From: Caulobacter sp. Root343
GTDB lineage: Bacteria; Pseudomonadota; Alphaproteobacteria; Caulobacterales; Caulobacteraceae
Direction of reading: 5' to 3'
Length of the DNA: 64,000 nt
NCBI RefSeq assembly: GCF_001425745.1
Contig: NZ_LMDF01000005.1
Location: 62,001 to 126,000, forward strand
The stretch's first letter is position 1. The number at the start of each line of letters is the position of its first letter. Of the stretch, positions 1 through 10,003 are shown one piece after another. The notes beneath the pieces were generated by a model. That model had not been told where the DNA came from, searched no databases, and saw nothing but the letters and a program-made list of their open reading frames with translations. The position numbers and the translations under genes are program-made.

Positions 1-2
1 GG

Positions 3-44
3 AAGAAACGCAAGGCGCGGGTGGGGCGGGGCGCGAGGGGCTGA
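3..44 (+). CDS. C-terminal tail of an upstream gene (partial)
   Basis: An open frame enters from the left edge and stops with TGA at 42-44. It encodes a short basic, glycine/arginine-rich tail (KKRKARVGRGARG), as is common at the C-terminus of nucleic-acid-binding proteins. Too little is present to name it, and the reading could be chance. Confidence 0.25.
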   Translation, partial: KKRKARVGRGARG

Positions 45-112
45 CAACCGCCGGCGACTGCTGACAGCTTTCGCCGGCGGCCGGCTTAGGGTGGCGTCCG
101 GAGGAAACGCCC

Positions 113-490
113 ATGATCAGCTACATCACCATCGGCGCCAGCGATCTCGACCGCGCGGGCGCGTTCTATGACGCGGTGCTGGGCGCCTTGGGCTGCCCGC
201 GCCTGTGGCGGCAAGGCGACTGGATCGGCTACGGCCCCGACGCGGACCACGCCACCGTCATGATCTGCGCGCCCGAGAACGGCCTGCCAGCCAAGGCGGG
301 CAACGGCATCATGGTTGGGCTGAAGGCCGAAACGTCGGAACAGGTCGACGCCTTTTACGCGGCGGCGATGGCCCAGGGCGGCGCCTGCGCCGGCCCGCCT
401 GGGCCGCGCCCGGCCTATGGCGAGGGCTATTACCTCGCCTATGTCCGCGATCCGGACGGCAACAAGCTGTCGGCATTCCTGAAAAGCTGA
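113..490 (+). CDS. VOC-family (glyoxalase/bleomycin-resistance fold) protein
   Basis: A 125-residue protein of single-VOC-module length. The N-terminal strand followed by the DLDRAGAFYDAVLG helix, and the C-terminal VRDPDGNKL turn, are the usual family landmarks. The glutamate that normally follows DPDGN as a metal ligand is absent (KLSAF), and there is no N-terminal histidine ligand, so metal-dependent catalysis is doubtful. GGAGGAAACGCCC before the ATG provides a good ribosome binding site. It stands alone; an inverted-repeat element follows the stop. Substrate unknown. Confidence 0.8.
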   Translation: MISYITIGASDLDRAGAFYDAVLGALGCPRLWRQGDWIGYGPDADHATVMICAPENGLPAKAGNGIMVGLKAETSEQVDAFYAAAMAQGGACAGPPGPRPAYGEGYYLAYVRDPDGNKLSAFLKS

Positions 491-507
491 GGCTGCATCA
501 AATCCAC

Positions 508-606
508 CTGTCATCCCGGAAGCCACGCAGAGGCTATCCGGGACCGCCGGAAGCTCAGAGCTTGTTGCGGTCCGGGCTCTCCGTTCCGCTGCGGCCGGGA
601 TGACAG
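508..606. repeat. Dispersed inverted-repeat element, family 1 (TGTCATCCCGG), copy A
   Basis: Ends in TGTCATCCCGG and its reverse complement CCGGGATGACA, with a GC-rich interior containing GGGACCGCCGGAAGC. It fills the gap between the convergent VOC gene and the lipoprotein gene. Five more copies occur in the window. Confidence 0.85.
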
Positions 607-625
607 GTGAGGCCAGCGAAGCGCC

Positions 626-1174
626 CTATCGCGTCGCCGGCCCTTGTCCCGTCAGCAGGCTGGAGCTCGGCGCGCCGCCGGCCTTGCCCTGGTCGCCGGC
701 CTTCCAACCCGCCGGGCACGCGCCCAGGCGGTGATAACGGCGAGCCTGAACCACCTTGCCGCCGGCGGCCTGCAACGGCTGCAGGGCGAAGCGGACGGTG
801 AAGTCGTCGGGCGTCTTGCGCGTCGTCGTCACATAGAGGCCGTAGCGCGCGCCACCGGCCTCGCAGCGGCTGACATGCTCGTCGGCGCTGTCCTTGGCGG
901 CCTTGCCATAGGGCCGGCAGTCCTCGCCGTTCACCCGCGGCTCGACGCGCGAGAAGGAGCTGATCAGTTCCGGGTGCGCGCAGATGTCGATCGCGCCCGT
1001 CTTGCCGCCGGAGTCCTCGACGACCTCGACCCGCCACAGCGACGGCGGCGCCAGCGACTGGTCCTTCAAGGACGGCGCCTTGGCTTCGCCGTCCTTCGGT
1101 CCGCAGCCGGCGACGGCCAGCAATAGACCGGCGGCCAGGAGCGCCCTGCTCCATTGGCGAGTCGTCGAGATCAT
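626..1174 (-). CDS. Putative lipoprotein of unknown function
   Basis: A 182-residue protein starting MISTTRQWSRALL. The N-terminus is a lipoprotein signal with lipobox LAVAGC, so the mature protein should begin at that cysteine and be anchored in the envelope. The ATG at 1174 is preferred over a longer TTG reading because a GGGAGGGG ribosome site precedes it. The mature part has several cysteines (ICAHP, DCRPYG, SRCEAG, GACPAG), suggesting disulfides in the periplasm. No family was recognised. A near-perfect palindrome lies about 17 bp upstream of the start. Confidence 0.7.
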   Translation of the reverse strand: MISTTRQWSRALLAAGLLLAVAGCGPKDGEAKAPSLKDQSLAPPSLWRVEVVEDSGGKTGAIDICAHPELISSFSRVEPRVNGEDCRPYGKAAKDSADEHVSRCEAGGARYGLYVTTTRKTPDDFTVRFALQPLQAAGGKVVQARRYHRLGACPAGWKAGDQGKAGGAPSSSLLTGQGPATR

Positions 1175-1190
1175 GCGCCCCTCCCACAAA

Positions 1191-1210
1191 TGAACTACAT
1201 TTGTAATTCA
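1191..1210. promoter_or_regulatory. Palindromic operator candidate upstream of the lipoprotein
   Basis: TGAACTACA-TT-TGTAATTCA is a 9-2-9 inverted repeat with one mismatch. Its core TACA-TT-TGTA resembles the TACA/TGTA half-sites known for BlaI/MecI/CopY-type repressors. No such regulator is present in the window. Confidence 0.5.
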
Positions 1211-1362
1211 ATAGAGGCGCAAGCCGGGGCTACGTCAAGCCAGCGCGTCACGACCATCGACGCGCGGGCGATGGACCGCCAAGACGAACACTTGCTGGTG
1301 GTCAAAATCTAGGCCGATGCGGCGCGTCAGCTATGGGTGGTCGGCTGCCGTTCGCGCGGACA

Positions 1363-2010
1363 TCAAGCCCGCGGGGTCTGGGCCAGATACGCCGCCATCG
1401 CACGGGTGGTCTCCTCGGCGAGGCCTTTGTCGTCCAGCGGCAACATGCGTCGCCAGAGCAACGGGTTATAGAGCTTGTGCGCTTCGACGATCGTCACGCC
1501 GCTCAAGAGGGCGAAGGTGATGGCCCGTTCTGGATCCGCCGCGTCGATGCTGTCGCCGAACGGAGCCAGCGCGCCCACCAGGAGGCGCAGGTTGGCTTCG
1601 ATCAGGTCGAGGGCGCGCTCTGAAAAGTCCGTGCCGCTCTGCGCCTCAAGGTATTGATCCAAGGCCCTCAGGAGCTTGGCGCGCCCGTTGTACTGGGCGA
1701 CTAGCGCGCGCGCGACCGCGCCGAGCGCGATGTCCAGGGTCAATCCCGAAAGTCGTTCCGGTGAAAGTCCCGCCTGGTTCGCCTCGTGAGAGGCTTTCAG
1801 CAACTTCAGGAAGGCCGCGCGCAGCAGCGCGTCCTTGTCGGTGAACCGACGGTAGACGCTCCCCGTCGCCACACCCGCCCGTGCGGCGACCTCGGGCATG
1901 GTCACGGCCGCGAGCCCCCCCTCCTCCAGAAGGGCGAGGGTCGCGGCCAAAAGGCGTTCCATGGTTTCCCGACTGCGCGCCTGCTTTGGCGGTACGGAGC
2001 TCGAGATCAT
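1363..2010 (-). CDS. TetR/AcrR-family transcriptional regulator
   Basis: A 215-residue repressor. The N-terminal helix-turn-helix is clear: [31 protein letters not shown] at roughly residues 35-65, followed by a ligand-binding helical domain. The ATG at 2010 was chosen because AGGAA precedes it; a longer reading would run through the shared promoter region. It is divergent from the CPBP protease gene at 2111, with only 100 bp between them, so that gene is the likely target together with itself. Confidence 0.88.
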   Translation of the reverse strand: MISSSVPPKQARSRETMERLLAATLALLEEGGLAAVTMPEVAARAGVATGSVYRRFTDKDALLRAAFLKLLKASHEANQAGLSPERLSGLTLDIALGAVARALVAQYNGRAKLLRALDQYLEAQSGTDFSERALDLIEANLRLLVGALAPFGDSIDAADPERAITFALLSGVTIVEAHKLYNPLLWRRMLPLDDKGLAEETTRAMAAYLAQTPRA

Positions 2011-2063
2011 GCGGTTCCTGTTTCCGGCTTCCAGGCGGCGCCGCCTCGAGGCTTGCACTACAC

Positions 2064-2105
2064 CTTGAAAAATGTGAAAGCAAATTCGCATTCATATTTT
2101 CGAGG
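2064..2105. promoter_or_regulatory. Imperfect palindrome in the TetR/CPBP divergent promoter
   Basis: Arms CTTGAAAAATGTGAA and TTCATATTTTCGAGG are complementary at 11 of 15 positions, separated by 12 bp. The stretch is AT-rich, unlike its surroundings. It is a candidate operator for the adjacent TetR protein. Confidence 0.4.
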
Positions 2106-2110
2106 CTCAC

Positions 2111-2854
2111 TTGGAATCTTCAGGCGCCGTCGTCGCTCTCTCCGTCGTCATCGCCATGGCCGGCGTCGTAACCAGTCCGATCGAACGAAGGATTTTCGGA
2201 AGAGCGCTGTCCACGCGCCACAAGCTCCTCGCCTATGGCGGGACCATGGTGATGCTTTGGGCGCCGACCTTGGCCGCCATCTCGATCCGCGGCTGGCCGG
2301 CCTTGGCGGTTCCCGCCAGCCCGGCGACATGGCTTCCCGCGCGTCAGATAACGGAACCGGCGATAGGCGCCCTCGTGGCCGGCTACTTCGTTCTGGGCCT
2401 GTGGCCTCTGCTGCAAAGTCTGAGAGGCGAGCGCTGGCGCGGCGCCTATGCGGCGGCCATCCGCAAGCAGGGGGCGGCGTTTCCTGGAATCTTGCCGAAC
2501 ACCGGGTTGGAGTGCGCCGTCTTCGCCGTGCTGAGCCTGACGGCGGGCTTTTGCGAAGAGATCCTGTTCCGAGGCTTCATGATACGTTTCCTCGTTCAAG
2601 GCCCACCGCAGTTCGGCATGCTCGCCGCTCTGGTCCTCTCAAGCGCGGTATTCGGCTTGAACCACGCCTATCAGGGCGCCAAGGGCGTGGTCGGCACGGC
2701 GATCTCGGGTTTGGGCTTTGGCCTGGTGTTCGCGCTGAGCGGCGCCCTCCTGCCGAGTATCCTGCTGCATGCCCTGGTCAACCTGCAGGTCGCCTATGTA
2801 TTGCGCCCGTCAAAGACGCTTAAGGCCGCCGTCGTCTCCAAGACGCTCGGCTGA
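2111..2854 (+). CDS. CPBP-family intramembrane metalloprotease
   Basis: A 247-residue polytopic membrane protein. The CPBP (Abi/Rce1-type) motifs are present in order: EEILFRG (glutamate pair and arginine), FGLNHAY and LLHALVNL, which together form the intramembrane zinc site. At least five hydrophobic segments are visible. The start is uncertain: the frame opens with TTG at 2111, and the first ATG is residue 16. Family members cleave membrane substrates or mature peptides; the substrate here is unknown. Divergent from and probably regulated by the TetR gene. Confidence 0.85.
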   Translation: MESSGAVVALSVVIAMAGVVTSPIERRIFGRALSTRHKLLAYGGTMVMLWAPTLAAISIRGWPALAVPASPATWLPARQITEPAIGALVAGYFVLGLWPLLQSLRGERWRGAYAAAIRKQGAAFPGILPNTGLECAVFAVLSLTAGFCEEILFRGFMIRFLVQGPPQFGMLAALVLSSAVFGLNHAYQGAKGVVGTAISGLGFGLVFALSGALLPSILLHALVNLQVAYVLRPSKTLKAAVVSKTLG

Positions 2855-2975
2855 AGTTCCGCTCAGGGTGGAAAGCGGAGCTCGGCGCTCCGCCCTTCTT
2901 ACGGCTCGTGCTTTCTCCTCAAAATCAACCGTTACGATTGATCCGAAGTGTAATAGTTACGATTTGGAGGCGAAG

Positions 2976-2987
2976 ATGCCTCAATGA
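2976..2987 (+). promoter_or_regulatory. Three-codon leader ORF overlapping the next start
   Basis: GGAGG at 2966-2970 is 5 bp before ATG CCT CAA TGA. This minimal ORF ends in the ATGA that contains the start at 2984, which itself sits 13 bp from the Shine-Dalgarno sequence. The arrangement suggests translation by coupling or reinitiation. Confidence 0.4.
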
Positions 2988-3628
2988 ACACCTTTGGCCG
3001 TCGCGCCCCTGCCGCTCCGCGCCGCGCCCCGGAACAAGCGACGTCCGGCGTTCTTGCTTCTTTTTTTTATTCGGTTGGATTGTTGCTGCTCGTCATACTC
3101 AGCAGCGCGATATTCTATTGGCAATTGACTGATCTAAGTTGGCTGGAAAAGTCGCCTTGGGATCTCAACCCTGGGGCCGCCTATGACATCGGAGCCTTCG
3201 ACGCGCCCAAAGGGTGCGAGCCGGTTAGATGGACCGGCGGCGACTATATCGCGCGGGCGTGTGTCGCGAGTCGCCCCTTCTCCGATCCCAACCGCTTTGG
3301 CCTGTTTGAACCGCCCGTCGCAAGTCACCCGCCGCTGCACTATTATTGGATCGACAACGGGCCGAACGCCCTTCTGGTCGCTTGTCCAATGTGGGCCGCT
3401 TGCAAAGTCATACGGGTTGCAGAGCAGCGCTTTTCCCGGCGCGGGACTGCCGAGGTCCGCACGCCCGCCGCCCAGGCCGCCGCTCGCCGTCCCCCGCTGA
3501 GCTACATCATCGCACTCTCCGTCGAGGTCGGCGCCAGGGCATTGGTGGTCGGCCTCATCGCTTTTGCGGTCGTGGCCCGCGCCTTCAGGCTAGCCATATC
3601 CCACCGGTTCAGCGGACGTGGCGCCTGA
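2984..3628 (+). CDS. Bitopic membrane protein of unknown function
   Basis: A 214-residue protein with a basic, alanine/proline-rich N-terminus and a transmembrane helix at about residues 25-47 (FFYSVGLLLLVILSSAIFYW). A middle region of about 110 residues holds several cysteines and aromatic motifs (HYYWIDNG), and a second hydrophobic segment lies near 172-198. The middle domain is probably periplasmic. No family was recognised. Its best ribosome site actually fits the 3-codon leader just upstream. Confidence 0.65.
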   Translation: MNTFGRRAPAAPRRAPEQATSGVLASFFYSVGLLLLVILSSAIFYWQLTDLSWLEKSPWDLNPGAAYDIGAFDAPKGCEPVRWTGGDYIARACVASRPFSDPNRFGLFEPPVASHPPLHYYWIDNGPNALLVACPMWAACKVIRVAEQRFSRRGTAEVRTPAAQAAARRPPLSYIIALSVEVGARALVVGLIAFAVVARAFRLAISHRFSGRGA

Positions 3629-3796
3629 GCTCTCAACATGGCCGCAGTGAGCTTAACCGAGCCTAACAGCATGGCGTCGCGTCTGCTCCCCACCGACAGA
3701 CGGTAGACCAGCCGCGCATCACCGGATGCGTGAAGAGTCCAACTGGGATCGTTCGCGGACATTGTCGGTAGCGACGCTCCGGCCATTTCGGATGTG

Positions 3797-3822
3797 AAAA
3801 GGGGACGCCCTTCGGCGTCCCC
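3797..3822 (-). terminator. Rho-independent terminator of alaS
   Basis: The 9-bp stem GGGGACGCC/GGCGTCCCC with a 4-base loop is followed on the minus strand by TTTT. It begins 28 bp after the alaS stop codon. Confidence 0.85.
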
Positions 3823-3849
3823 TCGTCATTCCAAGACCCGGCGTCCAGC

Positions 3850-6492
<2,643 letters not shown>

Positions 6493-6626
6493 GAGCGTCT
6501 CAAGTCTAGGCGCCGGCGAAGGGCCGGAAGTCGGGCGCTGCATAGCGCGGTTTTTCGCGAAGGGGAAACCGACTCGCAGATGGGGGCCCGGGATGGGGAG
6601 GAAAAGGGCGGCGGGCGCTACTCTGC

Positions 6627-6721
6627 TGTCATCCCGGACGGCCTGAAGGTCGATCCGGATCGCCACGAGCGCGGCGCTTCCGGCGGTCCCGGCTCTCCGC
6701 TTCGCTTCGGCCGGGATGACA
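6627..6721. repeat. Dispersed inverted-repeat element, family 1, copy B
   Basis: Bounded by TGTCATCCCGG and CCGGGATGACA, with the same interior order as the other long copies. It lies between the alaS promoter and the recA terminator. Confidence 0.85.
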
Positions 6722-6778
6722 GGGTCGGTTCACGCCTTCCCGCCCCTTCGGCCTCGCCCCCCACGAGTAAGACCCCAC

Positions 6779-6816
6779 AAAAGAGTAGGCCGCCTGGCAT
6801 GGGGTCCAGGCGGCCT
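6779..6816 (-). terminator. Terminator of recA
   Basis: AGGCCGCCTGG pairs perfectly with CCAGGCGGCCT (11 bp, 8-base loop). On the minus strand it is followed by ACTCTTTTGTG, a moderately T-rich tract. It lies about 95 bp after the recA stop. Confidence 0.75.
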
Positions 6817-6911
6817 GAAATCGCGGCCCCCGCGGCGGTCCGGCCGCGGGCGTGTTGAAGGCGGGGAACGCCCCGTGGTCGGGCGAAGGCCGCGAAACCC
6901 TTTGAAGAGGA

Positions 6912-7982
6912 CTATTCCTCTTCGCCGTCCTCGGGGCCGCCGACCAGGAGCTCTTCCTCGATCTTCTGCGACGACTTGCGGACGGCGGCCTCGATGTCCT
7001 TGGCCACGTCGGGATTGCCCTTCAGGAACTCGCGGACATTGTCACGGCCCTGGCCGATGCGTTGGCTACCGTACGAGAACCACGAGCCGGCCTTGTCGAT
7101 GATCCCGGCCTTGACGCCCAGGTCGATGACTTCGCCCAGCTTGGAGATGCCCTCGCCGTACATGATGTCGAACTCGACCTCGCGGAACGGCGGAGCCACC
7201 TTGTTCTTGACCACCTTCACGCGGACGTTGTTGCCGATGATCTCGTCCCGAACCTTCACCGAGCCGGTGCGGCGGATGTCCAGACGCACCGAGGCGTAGA
7301 ACTTCAGCGCGTTGCCGCCCGTGGTGGTTTCCGGGCTGCCATACATCACGCCGATCTTGTGACGGATCTGGTTGATGAAGATGACGATGGTGTTGGCCTT
7401 GTTGATCGAGGCGGTCAGCTTGCGCAACGCCTGGCTCATCAGACGGGCTTGCAGGCCCGGCAGGCTATCGCCCATCTCGCCTTCGATTTCGGCCTTCGGC
7501 GTCAGGGCGGCGACCGAGTCGATCACCACGATGTCGACGGCGCCCGAGCGCACCAGAGTGTCGGTGATCTCCAGGGCCTGTTCGCCGTTGTCGGGCTGCG
7601 ACACCAGCAGGTGGTCGAGATTGACGCCCAGCTTGAACGCATAGCCCGGATCCAGGGCGTGCTCGGCGTCGACGAAGGCGGCGGTGCCGCCGGCCTTCTG
7701 GACCTCGGCCACCACGTGCAGGGCCAGGGTCGTCTTGCCCGAGCTTTCCGGACCATAGATCTCGATGATCCGGCCCTTGGGCAGGCCGCCGATGCCGAGA
7801 GCGATGTCCAGGCCGAGCGAACCGGTGGAAACCGACTCCATCTCGACCTTGCCCTTTTCGCCCAGCTTCATCACCGAGCCCTTGCCGAACGCGCGGTCGA
7901 TCTGGGCGAGAGCCGCCTCTAGCGCGCGTTGCTTGTCGCCTTCATCCTTGCCCACGAGTTTCAAAGCCGCCTGACTGGTCAT
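6912..7982 (-). CDS. recA: RecA recombinase
   Basis: A 356-residue protein that forms filaments on single-stranded DNA, drives homologous recombination and triggers LexA self-cleavage. Walker A is GPESSGKTT (about residues 70-78) and the Walker B region is [10 protein letters not shown]. The L2-loop sequence [16 protein letters not shown] and the acidic C-terminus GGPEDGEEE are typical. The start [13 protein letters not shown] at 7982 follows GAGGGCGGACAAC. The promoter region contains a LexA box at 8087-8101, so it should be SOS-induced. Confidence 0.98.
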   Translation of the reverse strand: MTSQAALKLVGKDEGDKQRALEAALAQIDRAFGKGSVMKLGEKGKVEMESVSTGSLGLDIALGIGGLPKGRIIEIYGPESSGKTTLALHVVAEVQKAGGTAAFVDAEHALDPGYAFKLGVNLDHLLVSQPDNGEQALEITDTLVRSGAVDIVVIDSVAALTPKAEIEGEMGDSLPGLQARLMSQALRKLTASINKANTIVIFINQIRHKIGVMYGSPETTTGGNALKFYASVRLDIRRTGSVKVRDEIIGNNVRVKVVKNKVAPPFREVEFDIMYGEGISKLGEVIDLGVKAGIIDKAGSWFSYGSQRIGQGRDNVREFLKGNPDVAKDIEAAVRKSSQKIEEELLVGGPEDGEEE

Positions 7983-8086
7983 TGTTGTCCGCCCTCTATC
8001 CCATGATTCCGGCCGTCCGATCGGCGCTTCCCGCGCCGCGTCCCAACGACCTGTGAACATGTTTAGGCGTACATGCTTTGTTCTAA

Positions 8087-8101
8087 GTTCGCAAGATGTT
8101 C
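8087..8101. promoter_or_regulatory. LexA (SOS) box
   Basis: GTTC-GCAAGAT-GTTC matches the alphaproteobacterial LexA consensus GTTC-N7-GTTC exactly. A further GTTC lies at 8080. It is 105 bp upstream of recA and 115 bp upstream of the divergent EAL gene, so it could repress both. Confidence 0.9.
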
Positions 8102-8215
8102 TCACCCCCAGAAACGACCGTTTTTGTCGTAGGCCAAAAAGCCGCGAGGCACGGGCCGATATCGGCGCGCCCCGCAACTGCTCCTTAAGCCCGTTCGTGC
8201 CAGCGTGGCCGCGTC

Positions 8216-9838
8216 TTGGGGGACACCATCTTGTCGATCGATCCGCGTCGCCTTCTCGGCCTGGCGTTCGCCAGCGCCGACCTTCTCGTTGAGCTGCAGA
8301 GCGGCCGCGTGCGCCTGGCGCTGGGCGCGGCCCAGAAGGTCATGGGCCTGAACGAGGCGGGCCTGATGGGCCAGGCCTGGTCCGACCTGTTCCATCCCGA
8401 CGATCGATCGCTGATGGACGCCATGGTGAGCTGCGCCGACGACGGCGTGCGGCGCGGGCCCGTGGTGCTGCGCCTGGCCGGCCAGGAGGAGCGCCACGTC
8501 CGCATCATCCTGCGCGCCCTGCCGGAGAACGACGGCCGCGTCTCGTGCGCCGCCACCGCCGCCCAGCCCACGGGCCCGTCCCTGCCCGCCGGCCGCCTGC
8601 CGCCGCGCGAGTCGTTCGACGACATCGCCAGGGGCCTGTTCGAGGCCGCCCGCGTCACCGGCCTGGAGCTTGAACTGGCCATGGTCGAGTTCGCCGGCCT
8701 CGGAGCCATGCGCGAAGGCCTGACACCCGGCGAGGCCGCCGCCCTGGACATCCGCGTCGCCAGCGCCATCCGCGCCGAGTCGCACGGCGGTTCGGCCGCC
8801 ACCCGCCTGTCGTCCGACCGCTTCGCCCTGCTGCGGGCCAAGGACGACCGGCCCGAGAACATGATCAAGCGCCTGACCCGCATGGTCGCCGCCGAGGCCA
8901 GCGCCCATGTCGTGCCGCTGGAAGGCGGCGCCAGTTCGGCGCGCGCCATGCGGGCCCTGCGCTACGCCCTCGACGACTTCCTGCGCGAGGGCCTGAAGGA
9001 CATGCCGCCGATGACGCTGTCGGAGGCGATGAACCGCTCCGTCAAGCGGACCCTGGCCCGCGCCGGCGCGCTGGGCGTGGCGGTCAGCCAGCGGCGCTTC
9101 ACCCTGGCCTACCAGCCGGTGGTGTCGCTGACGACGGGGCTGGCCCATCACCACGAGGCGCTTGTCCGCTTCGAAGATGGCGGCAGCCCCTTCGCCCTGA
9201 TCCGCATGGCCGAGGAATTCGACCTGATCGAGGAGCTGGACCACGCGATCGTCGAGCAGGTGGTCAAGAAGCTGGCCAACGATCCCGACGGCAAGCTGAG
9301 GCTGGCGGTCAACGTCTCGGGCCGCACGATCGGCAACGAGACCTTCGTCGACCATGTCGCCCGGCTGCTGGCCAAGCACGACGAGGCCAAGGGCCGGCTG
9401 ATCTTCGAGATCACCGAGACCTGCGCGATCGACAACCTGGCCGTCGCCAACCAGCATATCCAGAGCTTGCGGGCGATGGGCTCGCTGGTCTGTCTGGACG
9501 ATTTCGGCGCGGGCTCTTCGTCGTTCGCCTATCTGCAGCAATTGCAGCTGGACATCGTCAAGATCGACGGCCGCTATGTCCGCGAGCTGGCCGACAACGG
9601 CCGCGACGGGGCGCTGGTGCGGCGGCTCGTGGAGCTGTGCCGCGATCTGAAGATTCGCACGGTGGCCGAAATGGTCGAAACCATCGAGGTCGAGGAAATC
9701 GTCCGCCAGGCCGGCGTCGACTTCGCCCAGGGCTGGCTCTACGGCAAACCGGCCGACAAGCCCGGCCCCGCCCTGCGGCCCGGCCCGCCGGTCAAACCCG
9801 TGGCCCGCCGAGCGGGGGCTTCGGAGAGCTGGGGGTAA
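8216..9838 (+). CDS. EAL-domain cyclic-di-GMP phosphodiesterase with N-terminal PAS-like region
   Basis: About 540 residues. An N-terminal PAS-like segment (about 20-95, [13 protein letters not shown]) leads to a region with no intact GGEEF motif (about 130-260), and an EAL domain at about 290-520. EAL landmarks are present: [42 protein letters not shown] and AQGWLYGKP. The catalytic glutamates, aspartates and lysine therefore look intact, predicting hydrolysis of cyclic-di-GMP. No membrane segment is seen. The start is unsure: TTG at 8216 is the frame's first start, with another TTG five codons later. Divergent from recA. Confidence 0.85.
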   Translation: MGDTILSIDPRRLLGLAFASADLLVELQSGRVRLALGAAQKVMGLNEAGLMGQAWSDLFHPDDRSLMDAMVSCADDGVRRGPVVLRLAGQEERHVRIILRALPENDGRVSCAATAAQPTGPSLPAGRLPPRESFDDIARGLFEAARVTGLELELAMVEFAGLGAMREGLTPGEAAALDIRVASAIRAESHGGSAATRLSSDRFALLRAKDDRPENMIKRLTRMVAAEASAHVVPLEGGASSARAMRALRYALDDFLREGLKDMPPMTLSEAMNRSVKRTLARAGALGVAVSQRRFTLAYQPVVSLTTGLAHHHEALVRFEDGGSPFALIRMAEEFDLIEELDHAIVEQVVKKLANDPDGKLRLAVNVSGRTIGNETFVDHVARLLAKHDEAKGRLIFEITETCAIDNLAVANQHIQSLRAMGSLVCLDDFGAGSSSFAYLQQLQLDIVKIDGRYVRELADNGRDGALVRRLVELCRDLKIRTVAEMVETIEVEEIVRQAGVDFAQGWLYGKPADKPGPALRPGPPVKPVARRAGASESWG

Positions 9839-9843
9839 ACGGA

Positions 9844-9981
9844 TCTCTCCTCCCCATTAGGGGGAGGTGGATCGGCGCGAATACGCGCCGAGACGGAGGG
9901 GGTCGCGAAGCGCGCCGAGCTTGCGGCTGGCCCCTCCACCGGCGTTCGCCGGTCCCCCTCCCCCAGAGGGGGGGAGGAGAA
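9844..9981. repeat. Dispersed inverted-repeat element, family 2, copy A
   Basis: About 138 bp with arms CTCCCCATTAGGGGGAGG and CCCCTCCCCCAGAGGGGG and an interior GATCGGCGCGAATACGCG followed by GACGGAGGGGGT. The same arms and interior recur at 27166-27306. It sits between convergent genes and may also end transcription on the plus strand (ACACTTTTTTG follows). Confidence 0.8.
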
Positions 9982-10003
9982 ACACTTTTTTGTATCCGCT
10001 AAC

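Larger units (their letters stand above)
6493..6911. other. recA-alaS intergenic region
   Basis: These 419 bp hold no convincing gene. They contain a recA terminator hairpin (6779-6816), a second GC-rich hairpin near 6830-6852, a family-1 dispersed repeat (6627-6721), and about 130 bp before alaS that should hold its promoter, where I see no clear -35/-10 pair. Confidence 0.7.

Noticed and set aside
1190..1312. 40-codon plus-strand frame (MNYICNSIEAQ...HLLVVKI)
   Set aside because: Peptide looks protein-like at the end, but there is no ribosome site and its start sits inside the lipoprotein operator palindrome; could be a gene remnant, not supportable.
3502..3786. 94-codon minus-strand frame downstream of alaS
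   Set aside because: It overlaps the 3' end of the membrane-protein gene, has no clear ribosome site and no family resemblance; kept only as a weak possibility.
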